Shown: in pieces, positions 42,541 through 50,484 of the stretch | Numbering within the stretch: position 1 is the stretch's first letter | Layout: each line of letters opens with the position of its first letter | NCBI RefSeq assembly: GCF_005233875.1 | Contig: NZ_SZPZ01000004.1 | Span: forward strand, 496,001-560,000 | DNA length: 64,000 bases | Source of the DNA: Kribbella jiaozuonensis | Lineage (GTDB): Bacteria > Actinomycetota > Actinomycetes > Propionibacteriales > Kribbellaceae | Direction of reading: 5' to 3' | Program-made: the position numbers and the translations under genes | Notes under the pieces: generated by a model | The model's input: the letters and a program-made list of their open reading frames with translations, nothing else | What the model was told of the DNA's origin: nothing | Databases searched by the model: none

Positions 42541-43218
42541 TCACCGGAACAGATCGAGGCCCTTGCCGATCAGAACGGTCGACAGCACGGCCAGCAGTAC
42601 GACGGTGATCGTGTTCAGATTGGCCAGCAACCACGCCTCGACCGACCGCAGGCTCCGCACCGACCGGTCCGGTCCGACGAGTACGACGGCCAGCAGCGGA
42701 CCGAGCACCGTCAACGACGCCGCGACGACGAAGATCGCCACCGAGGCGATGAGCTCGACCGACGACAGACCGGCGCCGCCCAGCAAGCTGCCGGCGCTCA
42801 GCACGAGTGGAAGGTTCTTCACGTTCGCCAGCGCCGCCGCGGCCCCGGCGAGCACGAGCCCGGGCGCGGACAGCGTCGCCATCCGGTCGACGATCGCCGG
42901 CCGCGGCGGCTTCGTCCCGGGCTCCGGCCGCTTCCGCCAGTACCGAACGGCAAGGACACCGAACAGTACGCCGATCGCCAGCTGCACCACGTCGATCCCG
43001 TCACGCGCGGACTCCTCGTGCCCTTCCGCGACCGTGTCCGTGAGCCAGGCGATGAGCCCGACAGCGATCGCCAACGCAGTGACCCAGCCGACCGCGAAGG
43101 ACAGCCCGGCGCGAACCGGCCGGTCGGACAGCAGCACCAGCACGATGCAGATCATCGGCACGGGGCTCAGCGCGATCGCCATCGCCTGCGGCAGGACCGC
43201 GCCGACAACAGGCCACAC
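42541..43218 (-). CDS. GAP family (Sap/LysE-like) membrane protein
   Basis: A 225-residue protein with six predicted membrane helices in two sets of three, as in the GAP/LysE-related exporters. It opens LPQAMAIALSPVPMICIVLVLLSD, the family signature near the first helix, and has VLAGAAAALANVKNLPLVLSAG in the second half. Mycobacterial relatives move glycolipid precursors; the cargo here is unknown. The GTG at 43218 begins 4 bases past the stop of the 71-residue gene, so the two form an operon. Confidence 0.82.
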   Translation of the reverse strand: MWPVVGAVLPQAMAIALSPVPMICIVLVLLSDRPVRAGLSFAVGWVTALAIAVGLIAWLTDTVAEGHEESARDGIDVVQLAIGVLFGVLAVRYWRKRPEPGTKPPRPAIVDRMATLSAPGLVLAGAAAALANVKNLPLVLSAGSLLGGAGLSSVELIASVAIFVVAASLTVLGPLLAVVLVGPDRSVRSLRSVEAWLLANLNTITVVLLAVLSTVLIGKGLDLFR

Positions 43219-43222
43219 GTTC

Positions 43223-43438
43223 TCAGTGCCCGTTCGCCGGTGGCGGGACCTGCAAGACCTCGACGATGCTGATGCCGAGCATGTCCAGATGGTTCAGGAT
43301 GCCGGCGAGCGCCGCCTGGTCGTCGAGATACCCGTGGAGAACGGTCTGCGGGGGCTCGGTATCAGCGGTCATCGACGGGAACGCGTCGGTCAGGTCGCGC
43401 GACAAGGTCCCCTTCACCCGGATGACGTAGTGGCCCAT
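43223..43438 (-). CDS. Small conserved protein (71 aa) in operon with the GAP protein
   Basis: A 71-residue protein. It has a strand-rich start (GHYVIRVKGTLSRDLTDAFPSM) and the LHGYLDDQAALAGILNHLDMLGISIVEVLQVPP stretch. The second part has a ferredoxin-like beta-alpha-beta feel, like small proteins that sit next to membrane transporters in actinomycetes. The function is unknown. AAAGGGG lies before the ATG at 43438. The 4-base gap to the GAP gene implies co-translation. Confidence 0.75.
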   Translation of the reverse strand: MGHYVIRVKGTLSRDLTDAFPSMTADTEPPQTVLHGYLDDQAALAGILNHLDMLGISIVEVLQVPPPANGH

Positions 43439-43511
43439 AGGACGCCCCTTTCACGGCCGTCCCTTCGACTCTGCTGCCGCGGTGGCGAACCCGGCTCCCC
43501 CGGATCGGGGG

Positions 43512-44591
43512 ATGGTGGTTGTTCGTGCGGTCAGCAGGCTGAGAGTTGTGGCCGAGTCCTCTCCACCGGCGATGCCGACCCCTCGAGCCGCGCGGCGGAA
43601 GATTCCGAAGCCGGTGGTGCAGCTCGCCCGGCTCGTGCTCATTGCCGTGGTGGCCTGGCTCCTGCTGCGCCTGCTCCGCGGTGTCGACTGGGCCGAGGTC
43701 GGCCACGCCCTCACCCATCTGAGTGCGTGGCAGATCGCGGTCCTGCTGGTCGTGGTCCTGATCCGCCGGGCGATCCTGGCCGCTCCGCTCGCGCTCCTGA
43801 TCGCCGGCCTCAGCTACCTGAAGGCGATGATCAGTGATGTCGCCGCGGCCTCCGTCGCCACGATCGCGCCCTCTCCCGGCGACGTCGTACTGCGACTCGC
43901 GATGCTGCGGTCATGGCGGATCGACAACACCGACGCCGCCTCGGGCCTGACGCTCAGTACGACGATCTTCTACATCGCCCGCCTCGCCGCGCCGGCGATG
44001 GGCTTCGTGATCTTCTGGGCGGCGCGTGGTTTCTACGCTCCGTTCGCCTGGGCGGGCCTGATTTTCGGCGCGGCGGCCGCCGTACTGCTGGTCGGCCTGC
44101 TCTATGCGCTGCGCGCGGAGCGCTCGGCGGCGACGATCGGGCGGCTGCTCGGACGACTGATCCAGCGGGTGCGGCCCGCCAGCGCGGGTCCGGTGGTGTG
44201 GGAGGAGCGACTCGTCTCGTTCCAGTCGCACAGCGCGGGACGGATGCAGGAGCGCGGGTGGCTCGCGATTCTCAGTCAGCTGCTGCTGGTCGGGGTCGAG
44301 GCGGGTGTTCTCGTTCTGTGCCTGGGGTTCGTGGGGGTGAAGCTGGACAGCTCGACCGTGCCGGTCATGTTCTGCAGCTTCATGGTCGTCTATCCGCTGA
44401 CCGGTCTGCCGTTGATGGGAGCCGGGATCATGGACGCGACGTATGCGGCCTTCGTGTCCAACCACAGTGCCATCGAGGCGACCGACCTCGTGGCGGGACT
44501 GCTCGTCTGGCGGGTCGCCGTACAGCTCCTGCCGGTTGTCGTCGGGCTGCTGACGATCGTTGTGTGGCGGCGGTTCACCTGGAACGGGTGA
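43512..44591 (+). CDS. Lysylphosphatidylglycerol synthase-like membrane protein (UPF0104)
   Basis: A 359-residue integral membrane protein resembling the transmembrane half of MprF/AglD: about eight hydrophobic helices, an AIAPSPGDVVLRLAMLRSWRI-type loop, and GLPLMGAGIMDATYAAFV near the end. The soluble aminoacyl-transferase half is absent, so it may be a flippase-like or lipid-modifying protein. The start is uncertain among the GTG at 43482, the ATG at 43512 and later GTGs; no start has a clean ribosome site. It is divergent from the GAP operon, and the Vps62 gene follows 35 bp on. Confidence 0.72.
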   Translation: MVVVRAVSRLRVVAESSPPAMPTPRAARRKIPKPVVQLARLVLIAVVAWLLLRLLRGVDWAEVGHALTHLSAWQIAVLLVVVLIRRAILAAPLALLIAGLSYLKAMISDVAAASVATIAPSPGDVVLRLAMLRSWRIDNTDAASGLTLSTTIFYIARLAAPAMGFVIFWAARGFYAPFAWAGLIFGAAAAVLLVGLLYALRAERSAATIGRLLGRLIQRVRPASAGPVVWEERLVSFQSHSAGRMQERGWLAILSQLLLVGVEAGVLVLCLGFVGVKLDSSTVPVMFCSFMVVYPLTGLPLMGAGIMDATYAAFVSNHSAIEATDLVAGLLVWRVAVQLLPVVVGLLTIVVWRRFTWNG

Positions 44592-44626
44592 CCCGGCCGG
44601 GAACCGCGGATGCACACCCTGGTCGC

Positions 44627-46585
44627 ATGACGGTGCGCTGGACCCGACCGCTGGTGCTCGCCCTTGCCACCGTGCTGTTCGCCGGGCTGTTCATCGGCGC
44701 CTCCCAGCCGGCCGCCGCGGTCTCGCCCGAGGACACTGCCGCACAGACACTCGCCGAGCGCTACTCCCCCGTCGTCCGGTTGCAGAAGCTCGGTACGCGC
44801 TGCGACGACGGCGAGCAGTTCCAGCCCACCGACGTCAACGCCGTACTGGGTGATCAGCAGGTCGCGCTGCGCGGTCCGTGGCGGCCGCCCGATCTCGTCA
44901 AGACCCAGCCTGAGGCCACGGACCTCGGCCGCGGGTACCCGGGCCATTTCCTCGACTTCCCCGGCGACCCGTTGCGGCCTGGCTGCGACTACGCCGAGTG
45001 GTCCGCGCAGATCAACAGCACGCATCCGGCGACCGTCTACGCTCACGTGACCGGCGACCCGGCGTACCCCGGGAAGCTGTCGCTGGAGTATTGGTTCTTC
45101 TACATCTTCAACGACTACAACAACACCCACGAAGGCGACTGGGAGTCCGTTCAGCTCGTCTTCGACGCGGCGACGCCGGAGGCCGCGCTGGCCACCAAGC
45201 CGACGGCGGTCGGGTTCAGCCAGCACGGTGGAGCCGAGCGGGCGCGGTGGGGCGACGCGAAGCTCGAGATCGTCGACGGTACGCATCCGGTCGTCTATCC
45301 GGCGGCCGGGTCGCATGCCAACAAGTACGGCCAGCGGTTGTACCTCGGTCGCGGCTCGGAGGGTCTCGGCTGCGACGACACGACCAGGCCGGCGACCGAG
45401 CTCCGGCCCAACGTCGACTACGTGCCGATGGCGCGTGCGGACTACCTGAAGGAGTATCCCTGGCTGGCGTTCGAGGGCCGCTGGGGCGAGCGGCAGCGGT
45501 CGTTCTTCGACGGGCCGACCGGGCCCAACCAGAAGGCCTCCTGGGTGGCGCCGATCCAGGATGCCGAGGCGACCTGGCGCGACGACAGCACCGTCGTACC
45601 CGCCGGCAAGGTGCTCGGACCGAGCGGCACCGGCGTCTTCTGTACGGCGGTCGGCACCGCATCGAACCTGCTCCGCGAGACCCTCGACCGGATCTGGTTA
45701 CTCGCCCTGATCCTGGCCGCGCTGGTCGCACTGATCTGGTTCGCCGCCAGCCGGACCCGCTGGACCGATGCCGAGCCGTTGCCGGCTCGCAGGCGGCGCG
45801 CTTGGGGGCAGACGGTGGTGTCCGCGCTCCAACTGCTCCGACAACGACCTGGCCTGTTCGGCGCGTTCGCCGCGACGTTCGTCGTACTGGGTCTGGCCAC
45901 CCTTCTGCTTGCGGATCTTCAGGCGGCGCGGCGCGATTCGCCCACCGATCTGGGCGCGCCGACCGAGACCGCGACCGGCTTCTGGGCGTCCCTGGTCGCG
46001 CTCGCGATCACGATCCTCACCGCCGCGACGTACGTCGCACTCCTGGCCGCCGTCACCTCGACCCTCGACCGCCTGGACCGGGGCGAACCGGCAACCGCTG
46101 CCCTCACCTGGCGTGACGTGAGAGCCCGCGCCCGACCACTGACCGCTGTGGCAGTGCGGTACTTCGTCGTCATCGCCGTACTGACGATCATCGTCGCGAC
46201 GATCCCGCTGGCCATCTACTACGCGGTCAGCCGGGCCTTCGCAATACCGGCCGTGATGGCCGAACAGGCCTCCGCGAGTACGGCGCTGAAACGCAGCCGG
46301 CAGCTGGTGAAGGGTCGCTGGTGGCGAACCGCCGGGCCGCTCGCGATCATCGTCGGGCTCGGCCTCTCGGTCGGACCGATCGCCGGGATCATCCTCCTGC
46401 TCGCGACGGACTGGCAGCCCACGCTGATCAACGTGGTGTCGTCGCTGCTGTTCGCGCTGGCCATGCCGCTCGTGGCGGCGGCCGTCGTCTACCTGTACTT
46501 CGACCGGTCCGTCACCCACCGGGAGTCGCCCGGATCAGGTGACCTCCCGGATCCCGACCGTACCTATTCTCGGCAAGGGAGGTAG
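44627..46585 (+). CDS. Secreted Vps62-like domain fused to a multi-helix membrane domain
   Basis: A 652-residue protein. A signal peptide (to about Ala31) leads to a 290-residue Vps62-like domain (SLEYWFFYIFNDYNNTHEGDWESVQLVFD is the characteristic block, then GFSQHGGAERARWGD and AGSHANKYG). A first membrane anchor near 345-370 is followed by a second half with about five more helices (ALQLLRQRPGLFGAFAATFVVLGLATLLL, LVALAITILTAATYVALLAA, ...). The C-terminal half resembles glycerophosphoryl-diester-type or DUF-class membrane domains but is not clearly named. Vps62-like domains in bacteria are uncharacterised; an external role on lipids or glycans is a guess. The protease gene starts 4 bp after its stop. 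Confidence 0.72.
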   Translation: MTVRWTRPLVLALATVLFAGLFIGASQPAAAVSPEDTAAQTLAERYSPVVRLQKLGTRCDDGEQFQPTDVNAVLGDQQVALRGPWRPPDLVKTQPEATDLGRGYPGHFLDFPGDPLRPGCDYAEWSAQINSTHPATVYAHVTGDPAYPGKLSLEYWFFYIFNDYNNTHEGDWESVQLVFDAATPEAALATKPTAVGFSQHGGAERARWGDAKLEIVDGTHPVVYPAAGSHANKYGQRLYLGRGSEGLGCDDTTRPATELRPNVDYVPMARADYLKEYPWLAFEGRWGERQRSFFDGPTGPNQKASWVAPIQDAEATWRDDSTVVPAGKVLGPSGTGVFCTAVGTASNLLRETLDRIWLLALILAALVALIWFAASRTRWTDAEPLPARRRRAWGQTVVSALQLLRQRPGLFGAFAATFVVLGLATLLLADLQAARRDSPTDLGAPTETATGFWASLVALAITILTAATYVALLAAVTSTLDRLDRGEPATAALTWRDVRARARPLTAVAVRYFVVIAVLTIIVATIPLAIYYAVSRAFAIPAVMAEQASASTALKRSRQLVKGRWWRTAGPLAIIVGLGLSVGPIAGIILLLATDWQPTLINVVSSLLFALAMPLVAAAVVYLYFDRSVTHRESPGSGDLPDPDRTYSRQGR

Positions 46586-46588
46586 GCA

Positions 46589-47704
46589 ATGTCCCAGGCT
46601 GACGGCGGATCGCAACAGCCCGCGGAGAGGCGCGGCCCGAACCGGCTGCTGATCACCGCCATCGTGGAAGGCGTGATCGTCGCCGCGCTCGTCGCGACGC
46701 TGATCATCGTCAGCATCCGCCGCAGCGGCGACACGGCGAACGCGTCACCCGCGAGCGGCCAGGCCAGTACGGCGATGTGCGCGGCGATCCCGGTCGCGAA
46801 CCAGGTCCTGCCCTCGGTCGTGACGATCTCGGCGAGCGGCAGCGGTGCGGCCGGCACGGGATCGGGACAGGTGTTCCGGGAGGGCGGCTACATCCTCACC
46901 AACGACCACGTCATCTCGTCGGCGGTCGGAGGCGGGTCCGTCACCGTGCAGTACAGCGACGGTCACAGCTCCGCGGCGACGATCGTCGGACGCGATCCGA
47001 GCACCGATCTCGCCGTACTGAAGGCAGCGGACGAGGCGAAGGGCTATCCGGTGATCGGCCTCGGCTCGTCGGCAAATCTCCAGGTCGGCCAGCCGGTCGT
47101 CGCGCTCGGCGCTCCACTCGGTCTGGCGAGCACGGTGACGTCGGGCATCGTCAGCGCACTCGACCGGTACGTGCCGGTGCCGGGCGACACGGTGACGCAC
47201 CACCTGATCGGCGCGATCCAGACCGACGCGGCCATCAACCCCGGCAACAGCGGAGGTGCGCTGGTCGACTGCTCCGGCAAGCTCGTCGGAGTGAACGCTG
47301 CGATCGCCACGGTGCCGAACGCTTCGGGCGTCAGCGGTGGCGGAAGTGTCGGTCTCGGCTTCGCGATCCCGATCGATCTCGCGAATCCGATCGCGGACCA
47401 GCTGATCAAGACCGGCAAGCCGGGGCACCCGACGACCGGGTTGCAGGTCCAGGAGATCCCGCCGGCGCTTGCGCAGGCGTCGGGTTCGCCGAGCGGTCTG
47501 TTCGTTCTCGCCGCGACCGGGCCGGGTGCGGAGGCCGGGCTGAAGGCCGGCGACGTGATCACGAAGGTCGACGGTCAGCAGGCCGTCAGCAGTGAGCAGA
47601 TCGTGGTCGCCACGCTGACCCGCAAGGTCGGCGACAAGATCGAGCTGACCTACGTACGAGCAGGTACCTCGGCCAACGCGACTCTCACGCTCGCCGCGCC
47701 GTAA
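46589..47704 (+). CDS. Membrane-anchored HtrA/DegP-type serine protease (S1C) with PDZ domain
   Basis: A 371-residue protease with an N-terminal membrane anchor (about residues 20-42) and an extracytoplasmic trypsin-like domain. Its triad is His107 (TNDHV), Asp140 (STDLAVL) and Ser221 (NPGNSGGA). A C-terminal PDZ domain (about 280-365, GPGAEAGLKAGDVITKVDG) follows. It would degrade or refold damaged extracellular proteins. AAGGGAGG ends 6 bases before the ATG at 46589, inside the end of the Vps62 gene (4-bp gap), so it is very likely co-translated with it. Its 3' end overlaps the glutaminase gene by 20 bp. Confidence 0.92.
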   Translation: MSQADGGSQQPAERRGPNRLLITAIVEGVIVAALVATLIIVSIRRSGDTANASPASGQASTAMCAAIPVANQVLPSVVTISASGSGAAGTGSGQVFREGGYILTNDHVISSAVGGGSVTVQYSDGHSSAATIVGRDPSTDLAVLKAADEAKGYPVIGLGSSANLQVGQPVVALGAPLGLASTVTSGIVSALDRYVPVPGDTVTHHLIGAIQTDAAINPGNSGGALVDCSGKLVGVNAAIATVPNASGVSGGGSVGLGFAIPIDLANPIADQLIKTGKPGHPTTGLQVQEIPPALAQASGSPSGLFVLAATGPGAEAGLKAGDVITKVDGQQAVSSEQIVVATLTRKVGDKIELTYVRAGTSANATLTLAAP

Positions 47705-48683
47705 AAGGCTCAACGGGCTGCGAGGCCAGCAGATCGAGGCCGAGCTGCCGAGCCAGGAACTGCGCGGCAAGCTGACCCTGCACGCTGTTCCCGGCCTGAT
47801 CCAGTCGCGGCCCGAATGTGCCCAAGGCGCCCTTGCCGGGCGAGACCGTCACGATGCCGCCACCGATCCCGCTCTTCCCCGGTACGCCGACATCGAGCAG
47901 CCAGTCACCCGAGGTCTCGTACAGACCTGCGATCGCCATCACCACCAGCGTCACCCGGGCGACATCGGCATCGACGACCCGCTCCTGCGTCAGCGGACAA
48001 ACCCCGCCGTCCGCCAGCGTCGCCCCCATCACCGCCAGGTCCGTCGCCGCAACGCTCAAGCAGCTCTGCCGCGTATAAAGCTCCGTCGCCTCGGCAGCGT
48101 CGCCGGCCAGGCCGCCGACACTCTGCAGGAGAGCCGCCAGCGCACGGTTGCGATGGTTCGTCGCCAGCGCCGACTCCAGCACCTCGTGATCCAGCTCGAG
48201 CGCACGACCCGCGAACCGGGACAGACCGTCGACGATGAACTGCCAGCGATGCTCCAGCGAGCTACCCGGCGTCAGACTGGTCGTCGCGATCGCGCCCGGA
48301 TTCACCATCGGGTTGGTCCGCCCCGCGGTCGACTGTTCGACCGCCTGCACGGAGTTGAACGGCAGACCGGTCGCGTTGACGCCGACCAGCTCGCGGATCG
48401 CATCGACGCCGACCGCCTGGCACATCAGCGCGAACACGAACGGCTTCGCGACGCTCATGATCGTGAACGGTCGCCGCGCGTCACCCGCCTCGAACAGCCG
48501 CCCGTTCGTCGCAACCACGCACAGCCCGAACGTATCCGGATCGACCCGGGCCAGCGCCGGGTACACGTCCGACACCGTCCCGTCGGTGACATCGCGGTAC
48601 AGCTCGTACGTCACCCGCACCAGATCGTCGACGGTCGACGCATCGGGCAGTCCGCCCGTCGAGACGTACCTGCCGACGGCCAC
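47685..48683 (-). CDS. glsA: Glutaminase A
   Basis: A 332-residue serine-dependent beta-lactamase-fold glutaminase that converts glutamine to glutamate and ammonia. The catalytic Ser-x-x-Lys is in IMSVAKPF. Other family blocks are present: PFNSVQAVE, TNPMVNPGAIAT, ALATNHRNRALA, YTRQSCLSVAATDLAVMGATLADGG and GDWLLDVGVPGKSGIGGGI. There is no STAS or ankyrin extension. The GTG start lies one base past the stop of the SLC13 gene, so it is the last gene of the aminopeptidase-AbgT-SLC13 unit and likely acts on its imported or released product. Confidence 0.92.
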   Translation of the reverse strand: MAVGRYVSTGGLPDASTVDDLVRVTYELYRDVTDGTVSDVYPALARVDPDTFGLCVVATNGRLFEAGDARRPFTIMSVAKPFVFALMCQAVGVDAIRELVGVNATGLPFNSVQAVEQSTAGRTNPMVNPGAIATTSLTPGSSLEHRWQFIVDGLSRFAGRALELDHEVLESALATNHRNRALAALLQSVGGLAGDAAEATELYTRQSCLSVAATDLAVMGATLADGGVCPLTQERVVDADVARVTLVVMAIAGLYETSGDWLLDVGVPGKSGIGGGIVTVSPGKGALGTFGPRLDQAGNSVQGQLAAQFLARQLGLDLLASQPVEPFTARRA

Positions 48684-48684
48684 C

Positions 48685-50475
48685 TCAGAACGACCAGACG
48701 AGCGGAACGATAATGATTGCCGTCAGCAACCACCACGCCATCACGACCAGGCCGAGCTTCCAGTAGTCCCCGAACCGGTAGCCCGCCGGACTCATGATCA
48801 TCATGTTCGCGGGCGTGGAGATCGGGGTCAGCAGCGAGGCCGCACCGGCGACCGCGATCAGCATCAGCACCGGCTTGACGTTGGTCCCGGTGCCCTCGGC
48901 CGCCGCGACCGCGATCGGCGCCACGATCAGCACTGTCGCCGTATTGCTGACCATCTGACCCAGCGCGGCCGTGACCACGAAGAGCGCCAGCAGCAGCAAG
49001 TACGGACGGCCCGACCCGACCGCGTCGACGATCAGGTCGGCGATCCGGTCCGCGCCGCCACTGGACTGGATCGCGCCGGACAACGGGATCAGCGCACCGA
49101 TCAGAACGACGATCTGCCAGGAGATCGCTCGATAGGCCTGCGCCGGACCGACCACCCGGGTCAGCACCATCGCCGTTGCCGCCAGCAGACCAGCCATCGC
49201 CGGCGGTACTGCGCCGGTCGCCAGCAGCACGACCATCGCTGCGAGGATCGCAACCGCGATCGATGCCTTCGGTCCCCACGGCACCGCCTGCCGCCGGACC
49301 AGCTCGGGCGAGTCGACGAGCAGGATGTCCCGGTCCCGGCTGAGCTCGTCGAGGGTCTCCCACGGCCCGTGCACGAGGAGCGCGTCGCCCTCGGCCAGCT
49401 GCGTGTGCCGATTGCCCCGGTCCTTGCCCATCCGCTGGACGGCGATGATCACCAGGTCGTGCCCGCGGTGCATCCCGGGGAACACCGTCTCGCCGACGAG
49501 TGCCGACCGCGGCGGGATCACCGCCTCGACCACGCCCGAATCCCGGGTCAGGAGATCTTCGACCGGTGTCATGCTGACCGCGAGCAGGTTGTCGACAACC
49601 AGACTGCTGATCTTGTCCGACGGCCCTGTCACCACCAGCACGTCCCCGGCGTCGATCGCCGCGTCCGTCCGGTTGTGGCCCTGCCCGTCCTGTACGCCGA
49701 CGATCGCCACCCCGGGGTACGCCGTGAGGTCGAGCTCGCGCACGCTCTGCCCGAGGAACGGCGACAGATCCCGTACCTGCAGCCGGTAGAAGCCGTCCTG
49801 CAGCGCGTAGTGAACGTCGAGCGTCTCGGCATGTACGGCGAGGTCGGCGGCCGGATGCGCGGGCCGCGTGACCGGCAGCAGTTTGGGGCCGAGCAGCACC
49901 GAGATCGCGATCGTGCCGATCACCAACGGCACGCCGACGACCGCGAAGGCGAAGAACGGGAACGGCCCCGCTCCGGCGTCGCTCGCGGCCTCCGACACGA
50001 TGATGTTCACCGGTGTTCCGGTCAGCATCAGCAACGAGCCGGCGCTGCCCGCGAACGTGAGCGGCATCAGCATCTGCGACGGCGGCTGCCCGATCCGGAT
50101 CGCCAGCATGACCACCAGCGGGAGCAGTGCCGCGACGGCCCCGTTCAGCGTGATCAGGGCGGACAGCACCGCGCACAGTGCGGTCACGGCGATCAACAGG
50201 CGGGTCCGCGTGGTTCCGGCGTACCGGACGATGGTCTGGCCGGCCCACGCGGTCACGCCGGTCGAGTCGACCCCTTCGCTCACCACGAACAGCGTGGCGA
50301 TGAAGATCACCACCGGGTCGCCGAAGCCCGCGAGGACATCGGTGAAGCCCAGCACGCCCGTCGCCCACAAGGCCAGGGCGACGAGCACCGCGACGACATC
50401 GACGGGCAGCCGGTTCCAGACGAACAGGACGACGGCCAGCCCGAGGATGATCAGGCTGAGTGTGCCGTCATCCAT
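48685..50475 (-). CDS. SLC13-type permease with internal RCK_C (TrkA-C) domains
   Basis: A 596-residue anion permease of the SLC13/DASS group. Two blocks of membrane helices (about 5-200 and 405-596) surround a cytoplasmic insertion with two RCK_C-like domains (about 210-290 and 300-380: FLGQSVRELDLTAYPGVAIVGVQ, DVLVVTGPSDK, GDALLVHGPWETL). The second helix block has SNTATVLIVAPIAVA and LTPISTPANMMIMSPAGYRFGDYW, typical of this group. It carries di- or tri-carboxylates or sulfate; the RCK_C pair probably regulates gating. It lies 9 bp after AbgT and 1 bp before glutaminase. Confidence 0.88.
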   Translation of the reverse strand: MDDGTLSLIILGLAVVLFVWNRLPVDVVAVLVALALWATGVLGFTDVLAGFGDPVVIFIATLFVVSEGVDSTGVTAWAGQTIVRYAGTTRTRLLIAVTALCAVLSALITLNGAVAALLPLVVMLAIRIGQPPSQMLMPLTFAGSAGSLLMLTGTPVNIIVSEAASDAGAGPFPFFAFAVVGVPLVIGTIAISVLLGPKLLPVTRPAHPAADLAVHAETLDVHYALQDGFYRLQVRDLSPFLGQSVRELDLTAYPGVAIVGVQDGQGHNRTDAAIDAGDVLVVTGPSDKISSLVVDNLLAVSMTPVEDLLTRDSGVVEAVIPPRSALVGETVFPGMHRGHDLVIIAVQRMGKDRGNRHTQLAEGDALLVHGPWETLDELSRDRDILLVDSPELVRRQAVPWGPKASIAVAILAAMVVLLATGAVPPAMAGLLAATAMVLTRVVGPAQAYRAISWQIVVLIGALIPLSGAIQSSGGADRIADLIVDAVGSGRPYLLLLALFVVTAALGQMVSNTATVLIVAPIAVAAAEGTGTNVKPVLMLIAVAGAASLLTPISTPANMMIMSPAGYRFGDYWKLGLVVMAWWLLTAIIIVPLVWSF

Positions 50476-50484
50476 CGCCGGGGC

